The notes under the pieces are model-generated. The model worked only from the letters and a program-made list of their open reading frames with translations. It was not told the origin of the DNA and made no database searches. Shown one piece after another: positions 1-5,323 of a stretch of 5,730 bases of DNA. The DNA comes from Acidobacteriaceae bacterium (GTDB taxonomy: Bacteria; Acidobacteriota; Terriglobia; Terriglobales; SbA1). Numbering within the stretch: position 1 is the stretch's first letter; each line of letters opens with the position of its first letter. The translations under genes were made by a program, and so were the position numbers. The stretch is from contig PLEA01000028.1 in NCBI GenBank assembly GCA_003136335.1, forward strand, positions 1-5,730, in the 5' to 3' direction.

Positions 1-630
1 TTCAGCAACATGGTGCTGGCGGGGCAGTGCTTGGGACACTTGGAAGATTTTGCCCAGTTCGGTGATGTGATCGCAGAAATGCGCGAGATCGGGCGGCGGT
101 TTCTTCCTGTGGCGGCCGAAGCTGCGGCGGCCATTACGTTGCTGGGTTGTACGCGGACCTGTTTTGTGGGGGCGGGGGTGTTGCGGGCGGTGGCCGACGA
201 ATCGGGGCTGAAAGTGATGGAGCTCAGCGCCGGGAGAGTGACGACGATGGCGGAAACACCGCTCGGGCTGCGGCACGGGCCTTTGTCGAGCGTCGATGAG
301 CAGACGCTGTTTGTAGCTTTTTTGTCGAGCGAAAGCCGGCGGCGCGGCTACGAGCTCGATCTGCTGCGGGAGATTGATCGCAAGCGGTTGGGGCGGGTGC
401 GGGCGGTGGTCACGCCGGGAGCGGTCGACGACGTGTCACCGCTGGTGGATTACTGTTTGTCTCTGGAGGGTGCCGCGAATTTTCCCGATCACTACCGGCC
501 TGTGCTGGATGTGATGGTGGGTCAGCTGATCGGGCTGTTCGCATCGATGCGAAGCGGGTTGAAGCCGGATCAGCCGAGTCCGAGCGGGACGATCACGCGA
601 GTGGTGGCGCCCATCAAGTTGTATGCCTGA
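1..630 (+). CDS. agaS: AgaS-family SIS-domain phosphosugar isomerase (3' part, start outside window)
   Basis: Probable cytoplasmic sugar-phosphate isomerase/deaminase of the AgaS family (SIS fold, related to the isomerase half of glucosamine-6-phosphate synthase), acting in amino-sugar or ketose-phosphate metabolism. The 209 visible residues are the second half of a protein that is usually about 380 aa. The frame is open to the first base (Phe-Ser-Asn before the first ATG at 10), and the family continues through this point, so the ATG at 10 is internal. Counting from the first visible codon, the second SIS domain shows FVGAGV near 55, the phosphosugar-site segment ESGLKVMELSAG at 67-78, RHGP at 91-94, and the AgaS C-terminal signature SPSGTITRVV at 193-202. 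It ends in TGA. The family is secure; the exact substrate (tagatose-6-P, galactosamine-6-P or other) cannot be read from this half. The next gene lies 291 bp downstream, so they are probably not co-transcribed. Confidence 0.85.
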   Translation, partial: FSNMVLAGQCLGHLEDFAQFGDVIAEMREIGRRFLPVAAEAAAAITLLGCTRTCFVGAGVLRAVADESGLKVMELSAGRVTTMAETPLGLRHGPLSSVDEQTLFVAFLSSESRRRGYELDLLREIDRKRLGRVRAVVTPGAVDDVSPLVDYCLSLEGAANFPDHYRPVLDVMVGQLIGLFASMRSGLKPDQPSPSGTITRVVAPIKLYA

Positions 631-647
631 ATTTCCTTTTTGTTAGC

Positions 648-785
648 AGGCTGCTGAAAAATTCTTTCGTGAGGATGGAATTTCCCTCAGCGGCTAAAGC
701 CATCATTCATTTCTGGCGACTTACGGCGCGGCTGAAAAGCCGCGCCCTTTCAAAACGGGACTGAAGCGGACGTTTTCAGCAGCCT
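648..785. repeat. MITE/REP-like intergenic repeat with 13-bp terminal inverted repeats
   Basis: A 138-bp non-coding element is bounded by perfect 13-bp inverted repeats: AGGCTGCTGAAAA at 648-660 and its reverse complement TTTTCAGCAGCCT at 773-785. Inside it are a perfect 9-bp hairpin with a GAAA tetraloop (725-746) and a decayed smaller hairpin, GGCT-AA-AGCC, at 692-701. There is no coding capacity and no clear target-site duplication. I recall similar units (CAGCAGCCT ends, a GCCGCGCC-type hairpin, then TTTCAAAAC) scattered between genes in acidobacterial genomes. That family assignment is from memory; the inverted-repeat geometry is seen directly. The strong hairpin may also stop transcription from the upstream isomerase gene. 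Confidence 0.6.
725..746 (+). other. Strong GNRA-loop hairpin inside the intergenic repeat
   Basis: GGCGCGGCT (725-733) pairs perfectly with AGCCGCGCC (738-746) around a GAAA tetraloop. It is followed by CTTTCAAAA, which is a poor U-tract, so it is at best a weak terminator for the isomerase gene ending at 630. It is more likely the structural core of the repeat element. Confidence 0.55.
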
Positions 786-825
786 CCAGGCTCAGCCCTA
801 GCGGCCACCGCGAACTGGTGAATCT

Positions 826-848
826 ATTCCCAAAGCCGAATTGGGAAT
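826..848. promoter_or_regulatory. 8-bp inverted repeat upstream of the diguanylate cyclase gene
   Basis: ATTCCCAA (826-833) and TTGGGAAT (841-848) are perfect inverted repeats separated by 7 nt, about 75 bp before the ATG at 922. On the plus strand the right arm is followed by CTTGTTT. It could be an operator half-site pair or a modest hairpin terminator for upstream transcription. The sequence alone does not decide, and no convincing -35/-10 pair was found beside it. Confidence 0.3.
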
Positions 849-921
849 CTTGTTTCGCGAATAAGAAAAACCTTTCCCTGGGTTCGATGAAGTGTTTTGG
901 GTTTCCGCCGACTAGTGGGAT

Positions 922-2127
922 ATGGAACCGCAACTAGCAGCCGCCCCCGCCCGTCGAAGAAGCGAACGCGTGTCGATCGCGTTTCCGGTAGAGGTCGCGG
1001 GAATTGACCTCCTGGGGAAGCGCTTTTCCGAGAGAACCAAGACCTTGACGGTCAGCCGGTACGGCTGTTGCCTGCCCCTGCCGCGACTGCTGCAATCGGA
1101 TCAGGCGATCGAGATGCGGCGGATCGGCACCAACGAAACGGCGGTTGGTCGTGTGGTTGCGCCGATGGGCTTGCAGGCCGATGGACGCCTGTACGGGGTG
1201 GAGACGCGCGAATCGTGCGAAGGGCTGTGGGGCATTCGCTTCTCGTCCTCGTTTTACGAGAAGCTGCTCGACAATGTGCAGGACGGCGTGTCCTTCGTGA
1301 ACCGGGAGCGCAAGATTACTTACTGGAATCAGGGAGCGGAGCGGTTGGCGGGTTATACCGCCGGGGAAGTCGTGGGAAAAGAATGCGGCGACTTCAGGAT
1401 GGCATGCGTGGACGATGCTGGCAAAGCGCTCGGTAGCGACGGATGTGTGGTGGACGGCGTGTTGCTGGACGGGGAGCCTCAGTTCTACCGTCGTCACAAG
1501 CAGGGGAGCCGGGTTCCGGTTTCCGTGCGGGTGCTGCCGATACGGAACAGCGGAGGCAGTATTGTGGGCGCGGTAGAAGTCTTCAGCGATTCCACGGTGA
1601 AGTTGAAATTCGATAAGAGAGTCACCGAACTGGAGCAACTAGCATTCCGGGATGCCCTGACGGGCTTGCCGAACCGGCGGTATATCGAACTGAAAGTCGA
1701 GCAAGGACTACAGGATCACCAGCGGCTGGGGCGGCTCTACGGCCTCCTGATGTTCGATATCGACCGCTTCAAGCGGGTGAACGATACCCATGGCCACGAG
1801 ACGGGAGATTTGGTGTTGAAGGCGATCGGGGAGAGCGTGGCACGGGGCCTGAGGCCCGTGGACATTGTGGGACGCTGGGGAGGGGAAGAGTTTCTGGTCC
1901 TGGCCCCCGATGTCGATCCTCTTGCCCTGGGCGATTTCGCCGAGCGCTGTCGGGTCCTGATTGCGCGGTCGTCCGTAGCGACAGGTTCGTCCCGGGTGTC
2001 GGTCACAGCGTCCATTGGCGCCACGGTGTTGATCCATTCCGACTGCGCAAGCTCAGTGATTAGCAGAGCCGATGAGCTGATGTACCAGAGCAAGCACTCG
2101 GGCGGAGACAGAACCACCGCTGGTTAA
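922..2127 (+). CDS. PilZ-like/PAS/GGEEF diguanylate cyclase
   Basis: Makes cyclic di-GMP from two GTP; a soluble cytoplasmic signalling enzyme of 401 aa with no membrane segment. Residues about 10-107 resemble a PilZ domain, with RRSER at 12-16 and TVSRYG at 43-48 where PilZ normally has (D/N)xSxxG. Residues about 112-226 form a PAS sensor (DGVSFVN, ITYWNQGAERLAGY, then PVSVRVLPIR and GAVEVFSD), followed by a short linker. The GGDEF domain spans about 238-395: DALTGLPNRR at 244-253, metal-site FDID at 278-281, substrate-site ND at 287-288 and GGEEF at 320-324. R311-x-x-D314 sits exactly five residues before GGEEF, an intact product-inhibition I-site. An in-frame TAG at 913-915 makes the ATG at 922 the earliest possible start; a later GTG at 970 would cut the RxxxR motif. 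The ribosome binding site is poor (GTGGGA almost touching the start). Catalytic activity is well supported; the signal sensed is unknown. Confidence 0.93.
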   Translation: MEPQLAAAPARRRSERVSIAFPVEVAGIDLLGKRFSERTKTLTVSRYGCCLPLPRLLQSDQAIEMRRIGTNETAVGRVVAPMGLQADGRLYGVETRESCEGLWGIRFSSSFYEKLLDNVQDGVSFVNRERKITYWNQGAERLAGYTAGEVVGKECGDFRMACVDDAGKALGSDGCVVDGVLLDGEPQFYRRHKQGSRVPVSVRVLPIRNSGGSIVGAVEVFSDSTVKLKFDKRVTELEQLAFRDALTGLPNRRYIELKVEQGLQDHQRLGRLYGLLMFDIDRFKRVNDTHGHETGDLVLKAIGESVARGLRPVDIVGRWGGEEFLVLAPDVDPLALGDFAERCRVLIARSSVATGSSRVSVTASIGATVLIHSDCASSVISRADELMYQSKHSGGDRTTAG

Positions 2128-2296
2128 AGTGAGAGAAAGTTGGCGCGAGGCTCGAAAAGTAGCAAAGATTGTTAGGCTAGCGCCAATAGGGAAATTCGCA
2201 GGTGGGTTGAATTGGCTATCTTCTCCGGCATAGGGCGAATCGTTCTGAGTTCAAAACTGCTTATACATAAGGTGCGCGGTGTGATCCGAGAGAAGT

Positions 2297-2311
2297 GAGA
2301 CAGGCTGTCTC
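2297..2311. other. Small hairpin in the convergent intergenic region
   Basis: GAGACA (2297-2302), loop GGC, TGTCTC (2306-2311) form a perfect 6-bp stem with a near-palindromic flank (GTG before, CCAC after). No T-run follows on either strand. It lies between two converging genes and might contribute to termination of the cyclase transcript, but this is weak. The rest of 2128-2359 holds only a distant TTGGCGC/GCGCCAA pair (2140-2146 and 2180-2186) and no gene. Confidence 0.25.
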
Positions 2312-2328
2312 CACGCACTGACAAAGGA

Positions 2329-2350
2329 GCGCGGCGGAAAGCCGCCGCGC
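2329..2350 (-). terminator. Probable intrinsic terminator of the secreted-protein gene
   Basis: Read on the minus strand, a perfect 9-bp GC stem, GCGCGGCGG and CCGCCGCGC around a 4-nt loop, starts about 10 nt after the TAA stop at 2360-2362. It is followed by the T-containing stretch TCCTTTGTC. The stem is very stable but the U-tract is imperfect. Position directly after the stop supports the call; no T-run follows on the plus strand, so it is directional. Confidence 0.6.
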
Positions 2351-2359
2351 CGCCCATCG

Positions 2360-3139
2360 TTACGCCTGCTTCTCCATGGTAAAAGTGGTCTTGGTATCGT
2401 GCTGCTTATCGGTATATTCCACCTCGATGGACTTACCGTCCTTGGATACCGTCATGCGGTTGACCCCGACTACTTTCCCGTCCCGCTTGTCGGTTTCCTC
2501 AATTGTGTCGTTTCCGACCCGCTTCAGCGAAACCATCGTGTTTCCGGGGTCCCCCTGGATCGGATAATCTTTGCCGTCAAACTTCGCGTCATAGCTGTTG
2601 CCGTTCGGATCCGACATCTTCAGTCCCTCGGCGGTGCCTTGATAGGTCACGGTCAGTCCATTGTTGGAGATGCTGTCGACCTTCGAGGTGCGCCACGATC
2701 CCGATAGGGCGTGCGAACCCGCTTTTCCCGGTTTGACCCGGGTGGATGTAACTTCCCCGGTGACTGGCTGAGTTCCAGTCGTATCGGTGAACTTGTCGTT
2801 CAGCGTATTTCCGTCGGCCGAGACGGTCGCGGCGTCAGTGTACATGACCTTCCCGCCTTTCTTTTCGATGATCTCGACCGAGCTGGCGTCTTGCACCTGT
2901 ACGGCGATGGTGTCGTAGTAGGGATGCCCCGTGACTTTCTGATCGGTCCCGTCGGCCTTCACCGCGATCTTGGGAACGCAGGTCAGGCATTCATACATGT
3001 TGTTATTCAGTGAAAATTGGTCCGGCTTGGTGGGAAACTTGGCCGTGTCCAGTTTGGTTATCCAGGTCCCATCGAACGGGCTTTGTGCAAATAGGGTCGC
3101 CGATGCGAGCAGCACCGGCGCTAACAGCAGTTTTTTCAT
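2360..3139 (-). CDS. Exported two-repeat protein of unknown function (acidobacterial-type)
   Basis: A 259-aa protein with a clear Sec signal peptide: MKK, a hydrophobic stretch at about 4-18, and probable cleavage near FA|QS at 18-19. It is likely periplasmic or secreted. The mature part is polar and strand-rich with two related halves. FDGTW (22-26) and LSGSW (145-149) open them; VEIIEKKGGKV (88-98) and IEETDKRDGKV (213-223) lead into TVSADG (105-110) and TVSKDG (230-235). An ungapped comparison of 88-120 with 213-245 gives 12 identities in 33. The first half alone holds a C-x-x-C pair (C51, C54). I recall similar proteins from Acidobacteria with no known role; a lipocalin-like or other small barrel fold is a guess. 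The ATG at 3137-3139 is chosen because GGAGAGGTG lies 4 nt upstream and the signal peptide then starts the protein; an upstream in-frame GTG at 3196 would bury it. It has its own candidate promoter and terminator. Confidence 0.85.
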   Translation of the reverse strand: MKKLLLAPVLLASATLFAQSPFDGTWITKLDTAKFPTKPDQFSLNNNMYECLTCVPKIAVKADGTDQKVTGHPYYDTIAVQVQDASSVEIIEKKGGKVMYTDAATVSADGNTLNDKFTDTTGTQPVTGEVTSTRVKPGKAGSHALSGSWRTSKVDSISNNGLTVTYQGTAEGLKMSDPNGNSYDAKFDGKDYPIQGDPGNTMVSLKRVGNDTIEETDKRDGKVVGVNRMTVSKDGKSIEVEYTDKQHDTKTTFTMEKQA

Positions 3140-3142
3140 AAT

Positions 3143-3151
3143 CACCTCTCC
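3143..3151 (-). promoter_or_regulatory. Ribosome binding site deciding the start at 3139
   Basis: On the minus strand GGAGAGGTG is followed by ATT and then ATG at 3139. This is the strongest Shine-Dalgarno match in the window and fixes the start in favour of the signal-peptide methionine. Confidence 0.75.
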
Positions 3152-3236
3152 GAGGAAGATTTTGGAAACCCAGCAGAAAGGTTCGGCCCGAATCACATTT
3201 CCGCAACATGTGCTGGGCTATCGTTTGGACGGCGCA

Positions 3237-3266
3237 ATTGTAGCAACACCCTATCGACCCGGTCCA
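3237..3266 (-). promoter_or_regulatory. Candidate sigma-70-type promoter for the secreted-protein gene
   Basis: Minus strand: TGGACC (3266-3261) resembles a -35 box (4 of 6), then an 18-bp spacer, then TACAAT (3242-3237), a 5-of-6 match to TATAAT. Transcription would begin near 3230 and leave a leader of about 90 nt. It lies in the 244-bp gap after the mutase stop, so the secreted protein is probably transcribed on its own. Confidence 0.5.
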
Positions 3267-3383
3267 GGAGATCGTTGAAATCGCAAACCGTTGCAGAATT
3301 CCAGGTCCGAGGTGGACCGCAACTTGCGAAATTTTGAAACGGCCAGCAATGACAGTTGTAAAAAGAATGCCGACGCTCTCGCC

Positions 3384-5177
3384 TTAGGTGATGCTGACTT
3401 CCGTATAAGTTCCGTACACCTGCCGCAAGGCTTCGCAGATCTCGCCCACAGTGGCGTAGGCGCGGACAGCGTCGACGATGTAGGGCATCGTATTGGCAGA
3501 GGAAACATTGCCGTTGGTGCCCGCATGCGGCTCCTGCGCGGCGGCCTTCTTTAACGCCTCAAGCGCCCGGTGTACGGCCTCATTCGAGCGGCGCGCACGC
3601 AGAGTCTTCAGCTTCGCAGATTGCTGGCGGGCTACGGTCTCGCCGATGTAGAGAATGTGCGGCGATTCCTCATCGATGACGAATTCGTTGGCGCCGACGA
3701 TCACTTTCTCGCGAGCCTCGACCGCGCGCTGGTATTGATAAGACGCCTCGGAAATTTCTTTTTGAGGATAGCCGCGATCGATCGCCTTTACCATGCCGCC
3801 CATGGCGTCGAGCTTGCCGAAATAATCGAAGGCGCCATGTTCCATTTGTAGCGTTAAGTTTTCCAGGAAATATGAACCTCCCAGCGGATCGACCGTCTGC
3901 GCGACTCCCGACTCATAGGCAATGATCTGCTGCGTGCGCAGCGCGATGCGAGCTGCCTCTTCGGTGGGCAACGCAAGAGCCTCGTCGTAGGAATCGGTGT
4001 GCAGCGACTGCGTTCCGCCCAAAACGGCGGCCAGCGCTTGTATGGCCACGCGCGCAATGTTGTTCATGGGCTGTTGCGCCGGTAGAGATACTCCCGCGGT
4101 CTGCGTGTGAAATCGCATGAGCCAGGTGCGCCGATTCTTGGCGCCGAAACGGTCTTTCATGACGCGATACCAGATCTTGCGCGCGGCGCGGTACTTGGCG
4201 ATCTCTTCGAAGAAGTCGTTGTGCGCGTTGAAGAAGAAGCTGAGGCGCGGACCGAACTCATCGACATCAAGACCGCGCCGGCGCGCCCACTCTACGTATT
4301 CGACGCCGTCATAGAGAGTGAACGCCAGCTCCTGCAGCGCGGTCGAGCCCGCTTCGCGAATGTGGTATCCGCTGATGGAAATAGTGTTGAAGCGCGGCGT
4401 GAATATCGAGCCGAACTCAAAGGTGTCGATGACCAGCCGCATCGACGGTGCGGGCGGATAGATATATTCCTTCTGCGCGATGTATTCCTTGAGAATGTCG
4501 TTCTGGATCGTGCCGGAAATTTTCTTCCAGTCGGCGCCTTGTTTCTCGGCGACGACCAGGTACATGGCCCAGAGCACCGACGCGGGCGAGTTGATGGTCA
4601 TCGAGACCGTGGTCTTTTCCAGATCGATGCCGCCGAAAAGAATTTCCATGTCTTCGAGCGAATCGATGGCGACGCCGCATTTGCCGACTTCGCCTTCGCT
4701 AGCGGGGTGGTCGGAGTCGTAGCCCATGAGCGTGGGCAGATCGAAGGCGACGGAGAGTCCGCTGCCGCCGTGTTCGAGCAAATATTTGTAGCGCTGGTTG
4801 GTTTCCTCGGGCGAGGCGAAGCCGGAGAACTGCCGCATGGTGTAAAGCTTGCCACGATATCCGGTGGAGTGAATGCCGCGCGTGTAGGGCGGTTGGCCGG
4901 GATAGCCGAGATGGTTTTGTTCGCTCCAGTCTTCCGGGAGGTCGGCTTGCGTGTAAAGACGGCGAATGGGCACGCCGGAAATCGTAGTGAAGCGCGCGTG
5001 GCCGTTCTCTTCGAGATTCACCCCGGTGTTCGCGCCGATCGGGCGCTCGGGAGCTTTTTCGAGCGTAGGCGCGAGCGTTTTCTCGGCCCAGTTCTTTTCG
5101 GCGTCGGAGGGATGGCGGTTTTCAAAAACGTCAGCGATTGGAGTCTCGGCGACTTGCTGTTTAGGCTTCTTCGGCAT
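3384..5177 (-). CDS. B12-dependent acyl-CoA mutase large subunit (methylmalonyl-CoA mutase family, isobutyryl-CoA-mutase-like)
   Basis: Catalytic large subunit, 597 aa, of a coenzyme-B12 carbon-skeleton mutase. The TIM-barrel domain fills about residues 60-550: [27 protein letters not shown] (141-149), [13 protein letters not shown] (223-235), SISGYH (267-272), [36 protein letters not shown]. Compared from memory with Propionibacterium methylmalonyl-CoA mutase, a constant offset of 28 maps Q197 to Q225 and H244 to H272. The two substrate-selecting residues differ: Tyr89 is F117 and Arg207 is Q235, the pair described for isobutyryl-CoA mutase IcmA. The likely reaction is therefore isobutyryl-CoA to/from n-butyryl-CoA. 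The C-terminal cobalamin domain (DxHxxG) is absent, so a separate small B12 subunit must exist outside the window. ATG at 5177 is preferred over an upstream GTG at 5282, whose extra 35 residues look non-coding. The ribosome binding site is weak (GGGG, 5-nt spacing). Databases may call it methylmalonyl-CoA mutase; family certain, substrate inferred. Confidence 0.92.
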   Translation of the reverse strand: MPKKPKQQVAETPIADVFENRHPSDAEKNWAEKTLAPTLEKAPERPIGANTGVNLEENGHARFTTISGVPIRRLYTQADLPEDWSEQNHLGYPGQPPYTRGIHSTGYRGKLYTMRQFSGFASPEETNQRYKYLLEHGGSGLSVAFDLPTLMGYDSDHPASEGEVGKCGVAIDSLEDMEILFGGIDLEKTTVSMTINSPASVLWAMYLVVAEKQGADWKKISGTIQNDILKEYIAQKEYIYPPAPSMRLVIDTFEFGSIFTPRFNTISISGYHIREAGSTALQELAFTLYDGVEYVEWARRRGLDVDEFGPRLSFFFNAHNDFFEEIAKYRAARKIWYRVMKDRFGAKNRRTWLMRFHTQTAGVSLPAQQPMNNIARVAIQALAAVLGGTQSLHTDSYDEALALPTEEAARIALRTQQIIAYESGVAQTVDPLGGSYFLENLTLQMEHGAFDYFGKLDAMGGMVKAIDRGYPQKEISEASYQYQRAVEAREKVIVGANEFVIDEESPHILYIGETVARQQSAKLKTLRARRSNEAVHRALEALKKAAAQEPHAGTNGNVSSANTMPYIVDAVRAYATVGEICEALRQVYGTYTEVSIT

Positions 5178-5200
5178 GCGAACCCCGGTGGTCTCATTCG

Positions 5201-5229
5201 ATGATAGGGAAGTGAAGGCCGGTGAGCAA
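5201..5229 (-). promoter_or_regulatory. Candidate promoter of the acyl-CoA mutase gene
   Basis: Minus strand: TTGCTC (5229-5224), a 17-bp spacer, then TATCAT (5206-5201), which differs from TATAAT at one base. The start of transcription would fall about 16-20 nt before the ATG at 5177, giving a short leader. The -35 is weak (3 of 6), so the call rests on the -10 and spacing. Confidence 0.4.
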
Positions 5230-5250
5230 GGCGACACGTCCGACGAAAAA

Positions 5251-5260
5251 CGACCGGTCG
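5251..5260. promoter_or_regulatory. Perfect 10-bp palindrome upstream of the mutase promoter
   Basis: CGACCGGTCG is a perfect palindrome about 22 bp upstream of the candidate -35 of the mutase gene. It could be a regulator binding site. On the minus strand it is followed by TTTTT, but with no room for a loop a terminator is unlikely. Confidence 0.25.
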
Positions 5261-5273
5261 GTAGGCAATAAAC

Positions 5274-5317
5274 CTTTACCACAGAGGACGCGGAGGACGA
5301 TGCTGAGGTGCAGAGGA
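5274..5317. repeat. Degenerate 9-bp tandem repeat, CAGAGGACG type
   Basis: After TTTACCA, four 9-bp blocks follow: CAGAGGACG (5282), CGGAGGACG (5291), ATGCTGAGG (5300), TGCAGAGGA (5309). The first two differ at one position; the last two are decayed. This matches the recurring accacagaggacgcagagga-type intergenic sequence that I recall from many environmental bacterial genomes. It lies immediately after the glycosyltransferase stop and before the mutase promoter region. No function is assigned. Confidence 0.45.
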
Positions 5318-5323
5318 ATCAAA

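Noticed and set aside
721..933. 70-codon minus-strand frame in the intergenic region
   Set aside because: It runs through the inverted-repeat element and overlaps the cyclase start; the translation has no family features.
934..1638. 234-codon minus-strand frame
   Set aside because: Antisense shadow of the PilZ/PAS part of the cyclase; no domain and no ribosome binding site.
2140..2186. TTGGCGC/GCGCCAA inverted pair after the cyclase gene as a terminator
   Set aside because: Only 7 bp with a 33-nt loop and no T-run on the plus strand; could easily be chance.
3140..3196. Longer secreted protein starting at GTG 3196
   Set aside because: It would place the signal peptide internally and read through the strong ribosome binding site that fixes the start at 3139.
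3340..3383. T-rich ATTCTTTTT stretch after the mutase stop (minus strand) as a terminator
   Set aside because: No adjoining stem of more than about 3 bp could be found.
4107..5204. Long open frame (365 codons) on the plus strand
   Set aside because: It lies entirely opposite the mutase gene, whose protein is conserved from end to end. The translation looks like a codon-bias mirror and has no recognisable domain.
5178..5282. Longer mutase starting at GTG 5282
   Set aside because: The extra 35 residues do not resemble the family, overlap the candidate promoter and palindrome, and precede a good ATG followed by a typical polar N-terminus.
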